NCBI RefSeq assembly: GCF_003268475.1
Contig: NZ_MCIF01000002.1
Coordinates: 2,276,259 to 2,340,258, forward strand
Origin: Thermogemmatispora tikiterensis
GTDB lineage: Bacteria > Chloroflexota > Ktedonobacteria > Ktedonobacterales > Ktedonobacteraceae
Direction of reading: 5' to 3'
Length of the DNA: 64,000 nt
Below, one piece after another: positions 17,439 to 26,201 of this stretch. The notes beneath the pieces were generated by a model that saw only the letters and a program-made list of their open reading frames with translations, was not told the DNA's origin and made no database searches. The position numbers and the translations under genes were made by a program. How positions within the stretch are numbered: the stretch's first letter is position 1; each line of letters begins with the position of its first letter.

Positions 17439-18206
17439 CTACAGCGAGCCTGTATTGCGCATGAGGCCCCCATCAATGACAAAGGTGGCACCAGTGACGT
17501 AGGCCGCGGCGTCCGAGGCCAGATAGAGGGCCAGAGCGGCCACCTCCTCTGGCTGGCCCATCCGGTGGAGTGGAATCTCTGCCAGCAGCGCCTGATACTT
17601 CTGAGGATCTGCTTTGACATCAGCATCGATCGGGGTATCAATGGCCCCAGGGGCAATATTGTTCACTGTAATCTGATGAGGAGCCAGCTCCAGACAGATC
17701 GTGCGCGTCAGCATGCGCAGGCCGCCCTTGGCGCAACAGTACGGCACGTTGAGCGGCATGGGCAGATCCTCATGAACCGAAGAGATATTGATGATGCGTC
17801 CCGCACTGCCCTGCCTGATCATCTGACGGGCCGCTGCCTGGGCACAGAAAAAAGCTCCTTTCAGGTCGACGGCCAGCACCCGATCGAACTCCTCTTCGGA
17901 GACGTCAACAAAGGGACGATGGATCTCCATGCCAGCATTGTTGACCAGAATATCAAGGCGTCCATAGTGCTCGACTGTCTGCTCGACCAGAGCCAGCGCC
18001 TGCTGATATTGCGCGACGTCAGCCTGTACCACCAGAACCTGCCCCCCAGCCTGTTCGATGAGCTGTTTGACTTCCGCGGCTTTCTCTGCAGCGTGGGCAT
18101 AGCTGATGGCAACGCGCGCGCCTTCACCGGCAAAGCACAGCGCAATGGCGCGTCCGATGCCGCTGTCGCCCCCCGTGATCAGGGCTACTTTCTCATTGAG
18201 TTGCAT
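17439..18206 (-). CDS. SDR-family oxidoreductase, glucose 1-dehydrogenase-like
   Basis: A short-chain dehydrogenase of about 255 residues. Cofactor motif TGGDSGIGRAIA near residues 11-22, NNAGMEIHRPF at about 88-98, catalytic Ser in INISSVHE, and Tyr/Lys in YCCAK. The end (DGGLMRNTGSL) fits the classical SDR C-terminus of glucose/ribitol-type dehydrogenases. Two nearby starts exist: ATG 18212 lies only 3 bases after GGAG, whereas ATG 18206 has better spacing and is used here. It converges with the ClC gene and stands alone. The substrate is not determined by sequence. Confidence 0.85.
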   Translation of the reverse strand: MQLNEKVALITGGDSGIGRAIALCFAGEGARVAISYAHAAEKAAEVKQLIEQAGGQVLVVQADVAQYQQALALVEQTVEHYGRLDILVNNAGMEIHRPFVDVSEEEFDRVLAVDLKGAFFCAQAAARQMIRQGSAGRIINISSVHEDLPMPLNVPYCCAKGGLRMLTRTICLELAPHQITVNNIAPGAIDTPIDADVKADPQKYQALLAEIPLHRMGQPEEVAALALYLASDAAAYVTGATFVIDGGLMRNTGSL

Positions 18207-18543
18207 GCTCATCTTCTCCTTTTTTTGAGGCTACTCCAAATTACAACAAATGATCCCGCTCCTCATATCTCATCTACTCGCCGATCGAGAGGTCTGGCCA
18301 GACCCTTCATCGAAGAACACGACGGATCTGGGTCCCCGGCTCCGCTCGCAGCGTTCTTCAGGTCAATAAGAGCCAGCCGGGGCTGATCCTGCCTCGGTTC
18401 CACCTTCCCTATGGCAGAGTCACTGTGAGGACGCCTGCCGCGTGGAATCCTCGTGAGAGTGGCTGGCAAGTACTGAGCGAGCGAGCGATGGCCTGCGGTC
18501 TTGCCCATACACAACCAGAAGAGAGGAGAGGACGCAAGCAGAC

Positions 18544-19002
18544 ATGGCAGAGAGCAACGTTGTTGTCGGCGTTTTCGAGGATGTCGACCAGGCGCAGCAA
18601 GCCTATGACAGCCTGCGAGCGCAAGGCTTTGGAGATGACTATGTGAGCCTGGCTAATCCCCAGGAGATGCGTAGGCCCCAATTGGACATAAGGTATCTCG
18701 TAGAAGCTGGCATTCCCGACGCAGAGGCCCGCTTCTATGCCCAAGAGTTCAGCGAGGGGCATGCGCTGGTGACCGTGCGTGTTGCCGGACTGCCTCCGGC
18801 CAGCGCCCGCAAGGCCGTGGCCCTCCTCGAAGGTCATGGCGCCTACGATGCCCATGCAGGCCGCGAGCGGCGAGGACCCTATGCTCCTCATATTCGTACT
18901 GAGCAGCCATCGCCCTTCTTCGATCTCACCTATCCCGAGGATCTGGCGCAGCCAGCTAGCGACCAGCCTTCGCCTCATAGCCAGGAGGAGAGGCCAGAGT
19001 AG
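18544..19002 (+). CDS. YflT/GSP17M-type general stress protein
   Basis: A 152-residue soluble protein. Residues 1-100 follow the heat-induced stress protein YflT/GSP17M pattern: VVVGVFEDVDQAQQAYDSL, a central acidic loop, GIPDAEARFYAQEFSEGHAL then VTVRV. The rest is a His/Pro/Ser-rich hydrophilic tail. Members are stress-induced proteins of unknown mechanism. A GGAGAGGA sequence lies about 14 bases before the ATG. It is a single gene converging on the histidine kinase gene at 19043. Confidence 0.75.
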   Translation: MAESNVVVGVFEDVDQAQQAYDSLRAQGFGDDYVSLANPQEMRRPQLDIRYLVEAGIPDAEARFYAQEFSEGHALVTVRVAGLPPASARKAVALLEGHGAYDAHAGRERRGPYAPHIRTEQPSPFFDLTYPEDLAQPASDQPSPHSQEERPE

Positions 19003-19042
19003 TTCCACAAGGAGTGCTGAGGCCCAGTCGTAGCGCATGATT

Positions 19043-20671
19043 TCAGCTTCCCAGCGCCGCCGAGCTGCCCTGGCTGCTCGGTGAGGCAATGGGCAGCCAG
19101 ACGCTGAAGGTACTGCCTTCACCGGGCACGCTCTCGGCCCCGATGCGACCGCCGAACTGTTCGACGAGCGTACGGGCAATAGCCAGGCCGAGGCCGGTGC
19201 CCGGGCGTTGGCGGGCCCGATCGGCACGATAGAAGCGCTCAAAGATGTGGGGGAGATCAGCGGGATCAATGCCAATCCCCGTATCGCTGACGCGCAAAAT
19301 GGCCTCATGGCCGAGGCGCTCCAGCGAGACTACTACGCGCCCGGGTTGCTGCTCATTCTCAGCAGGGGTATATTTAAGCGCGTTATCCAGTAGGATAAGT
19401 ATCAGACGTCTCAACTGCTCCTCTTCACCTCTCACACGTACCGGCTCAATATGACCTATTTCTAGTTTGAGTGGCGAATCCTCTGCCTGGAGGCGAAGAC
19501 GCAGCTGACGAATGAGATGCAGAAGGACACGGTCTAGCTCAACAACTGGGGGAAGAGCACGGCGGCCATTGCTGCCAGGAGCGAGCGTCTCCTCGGGGTT
19601 CTGATGAGCGAAGCTACTATCGGCCCGGGCCAAGAGGAGGAGATCATCTACCAGGCGCGCAAGGCGCAGCGTTTCGCTGTGGGCGTCGCCGAGCATGGTC
19701 CGTCGCTCTTCGGGCGGCAGCTCATCGATATGGCGCTGCAGGAAGGCAAGATTGCCCTGGATAGTGGTCAGAGGGGCACGCAGCTCGTGGGAAGCGTCGG
19801 CAATAAAGCGGCGCTGGGCCCGGACCGCGTGCTCCAGATCACTGAGCATTGCGTTGAATGAATCGATGACCAGGCCGATTTCGTCGTGGCGGCGCGGACG
19901 CGGGACGCGCAAGCTCAGATCGCCGATACGGGTGCCGCGAGCCGTGGCCTCCTTGATGGCGCGGGCCGTCGCTACGACGCCTTCCAGAGGGCGGAGCACA
20001 TGACTGACAATGAACCAGCCGCCCGCCAGGGCGCCGATCAGAATGACAGCACTGGCTACCACGAGCAAAGTTTTGAGCAACAGAAGGATATTATCGACGT
20101 CATTAAAGGACTTGGCCACCAGCAGGAGACCCACGAGCGGCCCCTGACAGGTGGGAGCTGCTGTCGCACTGACATTAGAAGGCAGCGCGCTCGCTGTCCT
20201 GGTCTGGCAGACAGGAAGCACGCCGACGTACAGTCGGTCGCCGTTGACTTCGGTCGTATACCAGGCCTCCTGGCGACGCAGAGCCGCATTCCAGGCTGCG
20301 CTATTGCGCGGCAGCATATTGAGCTGGCTGCCGTTCGAGGAATACAGGACCTGACCATTGGGGGTCAGGAGCGCAATCACAATTGGTGTGCGATAGAGAT
20401 CAATATCATGAAGATCAGGATTGAGAGGCATATAGGGTGGGGTCGGTTGCAGCTGTCGCTCGATATCTAGCAGGGCCGCATGACCGACGACGCGCGTATT
20501 TGTGACCACGCTCTGATTGAGAGCACTGCTTGCCAGGAGGAAAATCAGGGAGCCGAAGGCTACCAGTGTGATCGTCAGCAGTAGACCATACCAGAAGACC
20601 AGGCGGAGACGCAATGTGTGTGGCATGGCCCGCAAGCGGGCAGCCGCCCGACTGGCACCAATCTCACCCAT
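19043..20671 (-). CDS. Sensor histidine kinase with HAMP domain
   Basis: A membrane kinase of about 542 residues: helix 1 at about 25-48, a periplasmic-type sensor loop of about 130 residues with a Cys pair, helix 2 at about 190-215, then HAMP, HisKA with RFIADASHELRAPLTTIQGN and HATPase with LLDNALKYTPAE, SDTGIGIDP and GTGLGLAIARTLV. The start at MGEIGASR is preferred over an upstream in-frame ATG at 20704 because GGAAGAAG precedes it. The OmpR-type regulator at 20824-21498 lies just upstream on the same strand and is its probable partner. Confidence 0.92.
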   Translation of the reverse strand: MGEIGASRAAARLRAMPHTLRLRLVFWYGLLLTITLVAFGSLIFLLASSALNQSVVTNTRVVGHAALLDIERQLQPTPPYMPLNPDLHDIDLYRTPIVIALLTPNGQVLYSSNGSQLNMLPRNSAAWNAALRRQEAWYTTEVNGDRLYVGVLPVCQTRTASALPSNVSATAAPTCQGPLVGLLLVAKSFNDVDNILLLLKTLLVVASAVILIGALAGGWFIVSHVLRPLEGVVATARAIKEATARGTRIGDLSLRVPRPRRHDEIGLVIDSFNAMLSDLEHAVRAQRRFIADASHELRAPLTTIQGNLAFLQRHIDELPPEERRTMLGDAHSETLRLARLVDDLLLLARADSSFAHQNPEETLAPGSNGRRALPPVVELDRVLLHLIRQLRLRLQAEDSPLKLEIGHIEPVRVRGEEEQLRRLILILLDNALKYTPAENEQQPGRVVVSLERLGHEAILRVSDTGIGIDPADLPHIFERFYRADRARQRPGTGLGLAIARTLVEQFGGRIGAESVPGEGSTFSVWLPIASPSSQGSSAALGS

Positions 20672-20823
20672 ACACTTCTTCCATTTTCCTTGGAGTTCAA
20701 GCAACGCAGCCGTGACTCTGGTCGCAGCGCTATCGGCTGCAAGAGGGTCTAGGTCAACAACAAGTCCTGGCCGGCAAGAGAGGCCTCCGGGGCAAAGTCC
20801 GGTCTGACGCTGACTGGAGGGAC

Positions 20824-21498
20824 TTACTCTTTGAGTACATAGCCAATGCCGCGCACTGTATGGATGAGCCGCGGCTCGCCGCCAGCCTCCAATTTTGAGC
20901 GCAGGTAGCCAATATAGACTTCCAGCACATTGGAAGAGCCTTCAAAGTCGAGACCCCAGACCCGTTCCATAATCAGGTCGCGGGTCAGAACCTGCCGCGG
21001 ACGGCGCAGAAAGAGCGCCAGTAGCTCATACTCGGTCGGGGAGAGTTCGATCTCGCGCTGCCCACGGTAGGCGAGACGCGTGCCGGTGTCCAGGGTGAGA
21101 TCGGCATAGCGCAATATCTCGCTACGCTCGGTCTGGCTACGACGCAGGAGAGCCATGACACGTGCCAGGAGTTCTTCGGGAGCGAAGGGTTTGACCAGAT
21201 AATCGTCGGCCCCCATTTCAAAGCCCTTCACGCGATCGGGAATAGCGTCGCGCGCGGTGAGCATCAAGACAGGCATCGTATCGCCGGCAGCGCGCAGGCG
21301 GCGGACAACCTCCAGCCCGTCGATCCCGGGCAGCATGATGTCGAGGATCATTAGATCGGGTGGATGCTCCAGGCTGCGCATCAGGGCCTCATCACCCGTA
21401 GCAGCGATGGCCACACTGTATCCTTCGTAGGCTAAAATTCTGCGCAGGAGATTAGTGATGCGCGGATCATCGTCAACAACCAGGATATGCGCCTTCAT
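20824..21498 (-). CDS. OmpR/PhoB-family response regulator
   Basis: A 224-residue regulator. The receiver shows the acidic cluster VVDDDPR, the phospho-Asp in [10 protein letters not shown], and Lys in [10 protein letters not shown]; the winged helix (about 128-222) ends [11 protein letters not shown]. The start follows GGAGAGAGG. The histidine kinase gene begins about 150 bases after its stop, so they form a second two-component pair in this window, similar in type to the pair at the left edge. Confidence 0.93.
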   Translation of the reverse strand: MKAHILVVDDDPRITNLLRRILAYEGYSVAIAATGDEALMRSLEHPPDLMILDIMLPGIDGLEVVRRLRAAGDTMPVLMLTARDAIPDRVKGFEMGADDYLVKPFAPEELLARVMALLRRSQTERSEILRYADLTLDTGTRLAYRGQREIELSPTEYELLALFLRRPRQVLTRDLIMERVWGLDFEGSSNVLEVYIGYLRSKLEAGGEPRLIHTVRGIGYVLKE

Positions 21499-21914
21499 AG
21501 GCCTCTCTCCGGGCTACTGGTGAGTCGCCTTGGCCAGTGGTCAGTGACGCTGCAGTCACAGTCGAGCCAGGCAAACGCCTTACCAGGATCTACTGAGTCA
21601 TAGAGAGGGAGAGAGGGGGAACCCAACAAGCTGCAAGCGAGCGCACCCTTCTGCCTCCTTCCTCAGACCCAGTATGCCAGCTTCCAATGAATGAATCCTG
21701 AGAATCGTCTGAGATAGACCTGAGAGTGCACAGTAGTTTTTTATTATAGCGTAGTTTGAGAGCGAGCAGCGAGAGTATCCTCCGCCGGAGAGGGGAGGAC
21801 ACGGAGTTGCGAGGCCGGAAAGAGGGGAAAGAGCAAGATCAAGGAGCGTGGCCCGGCGCTGTCCTCAGAGAGGCTGGCTTGCCGGGCCAATCAGCTCCAG
21901 CTCGTCGACGGGGA
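21499..21914. other. Intergenic region with a possible promoter for the two-component genes
   Basis: About 416 bases between the response regulator and a small membrane protein gene, both on the minus strand. An exact TATAAT on the minus strand (complement of 21743-21748) sits in an AT-rich patch, but no good -35 box stands 16-18 bases upstream and the leader would be about 240 bases. No convincing gene was seen. Confidence 0.35.
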
Positions 21915-22244
21915 TCAGCCCTGTGGAGGGATGCCAGGTCGAGAGAAGGAACCGGGTGCAGCACCTGGTGGCGTGGCGCCGCCATGCCACTGACCGACAT
22001 AGGCCCGCAGCTGCTCAAGTTCTTCTCGGACAGGCCAGCGACCAAAGGCCAGAATACAGAGGGCGACGATATTCGCCACCGGGATCAGCATCAACAAGGC
22101 CCAGGCGCCGCTGTAACCGGCCTTGGAAAAGATCTGCCAGAAGATCAGTACACCAAGGACGATAGCGACTAATCCAATCACGCAGGAAAACAGAAAGCTA
22201 GAGGATATAATAGTAACAGCAGTATTAGTTGCATCTGGTGACAT
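21915..22244 (-). CDS. Small two- to three-helix membrane protein
   Basis: A 109-residue protein with hydrophobic segments at about 10-40 (with IVLGVLIFWQIFSKAGYSG) and 47-68 (WALLMLIPVANIVALCILAFG), then a Pro/Gly-rich cytoplasmic tail with WPVREELEQLRA. The aromatic-Gly-Trp pattern resembles DUF5684-like signal-peptidase-associated small membrane proteins, but I cannot assign a function. The start follows AAAGGAG. It is a single gene next to the CRISPR-type module. Confidence 0.7.
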   Translation of the reverse strand: MSPDATNTAVTIISSSFLFSCVIGLVAIVLGVLIFWQIFSKAGYSGAWALLMLIPVANIVALCILAFGRWPVREELEQLRAYVGQWHGGATPPGAAPGSFSRPGIPPQG

Positions 22245-22461
22245 TACAGCACTCCTTTCTCATTGTCTCTGCGCAGTAAGGCAAGTGTAACGATAGTTAT
22301 GACAACCGACCTGGGCCTTCTGGGTACGCTCTAGCGCTGCCGCGCTTGATAAGAGAACGATCATTCAGCTGACCCATTGAGTAAACGCTCCAGAGGTTTT
22401 CTTGTCGCATATAAGTCGGACTTGGAATTTCTTACCAGAGGCCTAGCCAGCGGTAGGTCTG

Positions 22462-23658
22462 TCAATCTGCCAAGTTGGGATAAGCCTCTCCCAAAGGATG
22501 CTCAGGAACCCGTGACCAGGCAACAATAGGTTTTTTCCCTTCCCCACTGGCAACATAGACGGGAGCCATCCAGAGCAGATCAAACAGGTGCATATGACGG
22601 AGATAGAAGCGTATAATCGCTGTTAGCAGCCAGAACGGGAGAGGACCGTCTATCACCAGCCCTTTGCCGCGGGGAATCGACGGCAGAGGTAGCGGCTGAG
22701 GCTGCCAATACTCCAGGCGTTTATTGGGAAGGGAGAAGCATAGTATAACGAAATCATCATATTCCTCCATCTTTACGCTAAGGTCAGGATGTGTGCAATC
22801 TTCAGCCAGGTCCACCTCCACCGGACGCACCCATGCCATGGGAAGTTTCGTATCAAAGAGATAGAAATCGGCAGGATAAGCAAAAGCGGCCAGGGCAGCG
22901 TAGAGCCAATTTGGAGCTCTGCCATACACAGCTAAGGGCGTCCCCGGAGAGAGCGATCGCAGGAGCTGGCTTAGCAAGTCTGGCTCCCAACGCTTCGCCT
23001 CTGGGTGGAGGCGTGACAGCTCTTTGTCTAAGTCAACGATGGGCTTCACAGGAGCATTGTTGCGATATTCACCTTCAATTCTCTGCACATCATCCGTCTT
23101 GAAAAGAGAGGAGAGTCGTGCGATCAGCTCGTCAAGCACAGGACCAGGGGACACAGGCCTTTGGCGCTCCAGGCCGCTGATGGTTCCTTGCAGCACCGGC
23201 TCGCGGCTACTCAGGCTCGACTCGCCTTTGAGCGTTGAGGAAAGATCAGCAAGCAGCTCCAATTGGCACGTATTGATGAAGTCAAGCCATTGTTGAGCCT
23301 CGACAGGCTGATCGGCGCGCCGCAGGAGAATAGCATGGGTGCATTCTTTTAGCAACACTTGATCAGACTCACATGGCCTCCCCCCGATGTCCACAAGGAG
23401 AGGAAAACGACGATGATGCAAATCAGCCTGAATGCGATCGCGAAAGCTCTCAGGCCAGGGACCCTCAAGTTTCTGGCGAATCGAGCCGACCCGCTCTGGG
23501 TCAGCACTATAGAACCAGTTGCCTTCCCCATCAGGGCAAGCCCTGAGCAGATAATGGGGAATTTTCCGCTCACAGAGCACCTGGCAGAGACAGTACGCCA
23601 GCACAGATTTTCCAGAGTGCGGTGTCCCAGCGATAAGCACCGCAGGAAGCGAAACCAT
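22462..23658 (-). CDS. P-loop protein with two tandem Csx3-like domains (type III CRISPR ancillary)
   Basis: A 398-residue protein. Residues 1-130 form a P-loop NTPase-like domain with Walker A GTPHSGKS (11-18) and a Walker B-like PLLVD (86-90). A variable linker runs to about 205. Then two repeats resemble the Csx3/Crn3 ring nuclease fold. Repeat A (about 208-280) has YGRAPNWLYAALA and FYLFDTKLP. Repeat B (about 300-385) has DFVILCFSL, GKGLVIDGPLPFWLL and RHMH. From memory of Csx3, repeat A keeps the Asp but not the active-site His, and repeat B has His but no matching Asp. Csx3 cleaves cyclic tetra-adenylate made by Cas10. The gene is divergent from a CARF gene across 58 bases. The Csx3 match is my reading, not a search result. 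Confidence 0.72.
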   Translation of the reverse strand: MVSLPAVLIAGTPHSGKSVLAYCLCQVLCERKIPHYLLRACPDGEGNWFYSADPERVGSIRQKLEGPWPESFRDRIQADLHHRRFPLLVDIGGRPCESDQVLLKECTHAILLRRADQPVEAQQWLDFINTCQLELLADLSSTLKGESSLSSREPVLQGTISGLERQRPVSPGPVLDELIARLSSLFKTDDVQRIEGEYRNNAPVKPIVDLDKELSRLHPEAKRWEPDLLSQLLRSLSPGTPLAVYGRAPNWLYAALAAFAYPADFYLFDTKLPMAWVRPVEVDLAEDCTHPDLSVKMEEYDDFVILCFSLPNKRLEYWQPQPLPLPSIPRGKGLVIDGPLPFWLLTAIIRFYLRHMHLFDLLWMAPVYVASGEGKKPIVAWSRVPEHPLGEAYPNLAD

Positions 23659-23716
23659 TTGTTGCTACCTCCTTTTACAACATGGGAAAACCTCTAACCA
23701 GCACAAGGAGTAAGAT

Positions 23717-24604
23717 ATGGATAAAAAGCATGTACTGATCGCCACCCTGGGGGGCCAACCTCAGATCGTGACTTTTACGCTCGATCTTCTCTTAGCCAAA
23801 GGGTTCCCTATTAGTGAAGTAGTGGTTGTCCACCCTGCCACCAGGGAAGATCTGCGCCTGAGCAAGGCATGCAAACTGCTGGCCAGTGAATTCTCTGGTA
23901 ATTATTACCGGGCAGCTCAGAAGACCATCTCCTTCTCGTCGCAAGCACTTGAGCTAAACGGACAGCCGATAGAGGATATTCAGACCGATCCCCAGATCGA
24001 CGCCTCCCTCGACTTTCTCCAGCGCTTGCTCGGTGACTACAAACGCCGCGATTATGTGATCCACCTCTCTGTCAGCGGCGGCAGGCGCCTGATCACATTG
24101 CTGGCCATTTCAGTCGCCATTTTCAATTTCGGTCGCCATGATCATATCTGGCATCTCTACACCCCCTGGGAAGTACAAAAGCAGGTTGATGAAGGGCGCC
24201 AGATGCACATTCCTCCTGACACAGGTCACCGGCTGATCGAGGTGCCCCTGCCCACGATAGGCCCGTATCTCTACGACCCTTCGCTCTCGTTCCGCGCCAT
24301 CTACGAGCAGCAGCGTCAGAAGGCCGCTGCTGAGGACGAGCGTCACTGTCGCACGGTTCTTAGGCAGGCCACTCCGGCCCAGCAGCGCGTTCTTCGCGCC
24401 TTTGCCAAAGGCCTCCGCCCAAAGCAGGTCGCTGAAGAGCTGCACTTGAGCGAGACGACCGTTCATTCTCATAAGACAGTTCTGCTGAGCCTGTGTCGTC
24501 AAGCCTGGGAGCTGCCTGAGCAAGACCCGCTGGATTACCACTTTCTGCGCGAGAAATTCGCCAGGATAGTGGAGCAGGAGCAAGACGATGATACTATCCT
24601 ATAA
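23717..24604 (+). CDS. CARF-domain protein (NE0113/Csx14-like) with LuxR-type HTH
   Basis: A 295-residue protein. The N-terminal CARF-like domain (1-185) starts VLIATLGGQPQIVTFTLDLL and has the ligand-loop motif HLSVSGGRRL (116-125), as in the Cas_NE0113/Csx14 group that binds cyclic oligoadenylate. Residues 186-218 are a charged helix. Residues 219-262 form a LuxR/FixJ-like helix-turn-helix: TPAQQRVLRAFAKGL, QVAEELHLSETTVHSHKTVL. The protein may therefore be a second-messenger-responsive DNA-binding protein, or a ring nuclease with an added HTH. The start follows AAGGAG. It leads a plus-strand set with a Card1-like nuclease and Csx15. Confidence 0.75.
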   Translation: MDKKHVLIATLGGQPQIVTFTLDLLLAKGFPISEVVVVHPATREDLRLSKACKLLASEFSGNYYRAAQKTISFSSQALELNGQPIEDIQTDPQIDASLDFLQRLLGDYKRRDYVIHLSVSGGRRLITLLAISVAIFNFGRHDHIWHLYTPWEVQKQVDEGRQMHIPPDTGHRLIEVPLPTIGPYLYDPSLSFRAIYEQQRQKAAAEDERHCRTVLRQATPAQQRVLRAFAKGLRPKQVAEELHLSETTVHSHKTVLLSLCRQAWELPEQDPLDYHFLREKFARIVEQEQDDDTIL

Positions 24605-24812
24605 CGATACGTGTCTTCCAAAGACATTATGAGAAATTCCATCACCTTTGAGGAGGCTTCCCCTGACCTGCTCGAGTATAAAGAGATTAACAGTTCTTTG
24701 TCCACCGGACCTTACTTTCCGAGCCAAGAGCAACTCGTCCGTCCCTTTGCCGCCTTCAGTTCGCTCAGCTCAGACGTCTGCCTCTGAAAAAAGGAGAAAG
24801 GAGCAGATCCTT

Positions 24813-25712
24813 ATGGTAACGATGATTGCTTTGATGGGCGAACAAACCCTGCCTAATTTCTTACCGCTTCTCCATTACAAACCTGCTTACGTCCTCTGTT
24901 TGTACACAAGCACTACTCGCCAGGCTTTTGAGAGACTTCAGAAAACTATCCAAAGGCATGGTGACCTTGGCTGCCATGTCAGTGGCCTCAGTGTAGAGGC
25001 ATACGATCTAGATAGAATCACAAAATCATTAAAGCAATACTTGGAGCAAAAGCAGCTATCAGGACGGGACTGCCTGTTCAACCTGACGGGCGGGACCAAG
25101 ATCATGTCACTTGCCGCCTACCAGATCGCCCAGGAATGGCAAGCCCCTATGTTCTACTTCCAAAGCGAACTGAAGCAGGATAGCCTGATAGAGTATGAGT
25201 GGCAGGATGGCAGACCTCAGCAGGTCAGGCGAAGTGGTCTTTCTTGCAAGCAGTTCTCTCTCGCAGACGTTCTGGATTTGCACCTCGGACCAGGCAAGTG
25301 GCAGGAAACAAAAGGAAAACATGGCGAAGGCTTCCGTTTCGAGCAGACCCTGGCCAATCTCTTGAGAGCCGAGGACTATGAAATCCTTCAGAATATCAGA
25401 CTTTCCGACGGGCAAATGGAAATTGATATCATCGTGCGCTTTCAGAACCGCTATGGAGCAATCGAAGCAAAATACAAACGCACTACAGGTCTTGATATTG
25501 AAGCCATCAAGCAACTCGTCACCAGTACAAAGCAGCTTGGTAGCTATATACAGCGCTTCTACATTCTGACCGTCCCCTTACCAGGGTATCAGCAGGAACT
25601 AGTTAAGCTTCTCAATATCCGAACCATCGTACTAGAATCCTATAGGGATGGGGAACTCTCGGAAGAGGATCGCCAGAAATTCCTGAGCGCGATCGCTCAA
25701 GTGCTACGCTGA
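24813..25712 (+). CDS. Card1/Can2-like CARF endonuclease (DUF1887 family)
   Basis: A protein of about 299 residues. The N-terminal CARF domain (1-145) carries CLFNLTGGTKIMSLAAY (87-103), the oligoadenylate-binding signature. A C-terminal restriction-like nuclease domain (about 165-285) shows a PD-(D/E)xK set: Glu177 in GFRFEQTL, Asp205 in MEIDIIV and Glu218-x-Lys220 in AIEAKYK. Card1/Can2 enzymes are switched on by cyclic tetra-adenylate and nick or degrade DNA and/or RNA during type III CRISPR defence. The start at ATG 24813 follows AAGGAGAAAGGAG; a further in-frame ATG lies 9 bases later. The active site looks complete, so it is probably functional. Confidence 0.85.
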   Translation: MVTMIALMGEQTLPNFLPLLHYKPAYVLCLYTSTTRQAFERLQKTIQRHGDLGCHVSGLSVEAYDLDRITKSLKQYLEQKQLSGRDCLFNLTGGTKIMSLAAYQIAQEWQAPMFYFQSELKQDSLIEYEWQDGRPQQVRRSGLSCKQFSLADVLDLHLGPGKWQETKGKHGEGFRFEQTLANLLRAEDYEILQNIRLSDGQMEIDIIVRFQNRYGAIEAKYKRTTGLDIEAIKQLVTSTKQLGSYIQRFYILTVPLPGYQQELVKLLNIRTIVLESYRDGELSEEDRQKFLSAIAQVLR

Positions 25713-25808
25713 AGCCAAGAGGGAGTGGCTGCCACCCCCTCTGAGACCTGCTCATCTCTTTGGGAAAGACCAACTCAAGCGACGCTTCGCCAAGACAGGA
25801 GAAAGACC

Positions 25809-26201
25809 ATGATTATTCTAAACTTTGGCCATCCGCTAACCGAGGACCAGCAGCGCCAGATCGCAGAGCGTATTATCGAGCCGATCGAAGCCATCCGCTC
25901 TATTCCCGTCCGCATTGACGAAACCAAGGAGCTTGCTCCCCAGGTGATTGCTATCGCGAATCAAGCCAATCTCACAACAGAAGAGTGGCAGACGCTCCCA
26001 ATCTTAATTAATCCACCCGGTTACTCACCGGTAGCTACAGCCCTGCTGGCAGAGCTTCACGGACGCATGGGACATTTCCCCTCCCTCATTCGTCTGCGCC
26101 CTCGCCATCACGGAGCCACTGAATACGAAGTAGCCGAAATTCTCAACCTCCAGCGGCTGCGGGATCACGCGCGCATGCGCCGTTTCTCTCAGAGCTACTG
26201 A
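25809..26201 (+). CDS. csx15: CRISPR-associated protein Csx15-like
   Basis: A 130-residue protein. Its start (ILNFGHPLTEDQQRQI), a middle section (LTTEEWQTLPILINPPGYSP) and the end (AELHGRMGHFPSLIRLRP, EVAEILNLQ) match the family known as Csx15, a small protein found with type III CRISPR ancillary genes. The biochemical role is not established to my knowledge; a nucleotide-binding or regulatory role is possible. The start at ATG 25809 follows AGGAG at a spacing of 8; the opening to 25725 adds 28 residues without similarity. It lies 96 bases after the Card1-like nuclease and is probably co-transcribed with it. Confidence 0.8.
   Translation: MIILNFGHPLTEDQQRQIAERIIEPIEAIRSIPVRIDETKELAPQVIAIANQANLTTEEWQTLPILINPPGYSPVATALLAELHGRMGHFPSLIRLRPRHHGATEYEVAEILNLQRLRDHARMRRFSQSY

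Noticed and set aside
22524..22536. Another copy of the IS-end word ATAGGTTTTT
   Set aside because: The match is only about ten bases and lies within a coding region, with no accompanying repeat.
24605..24812. N-terminal extension of the Card1-like nuclease to 24648
   Set aside because: The extra residues lack CARF similarity and a strong AAGGAGAAAGGAG stands before ATG 24813.
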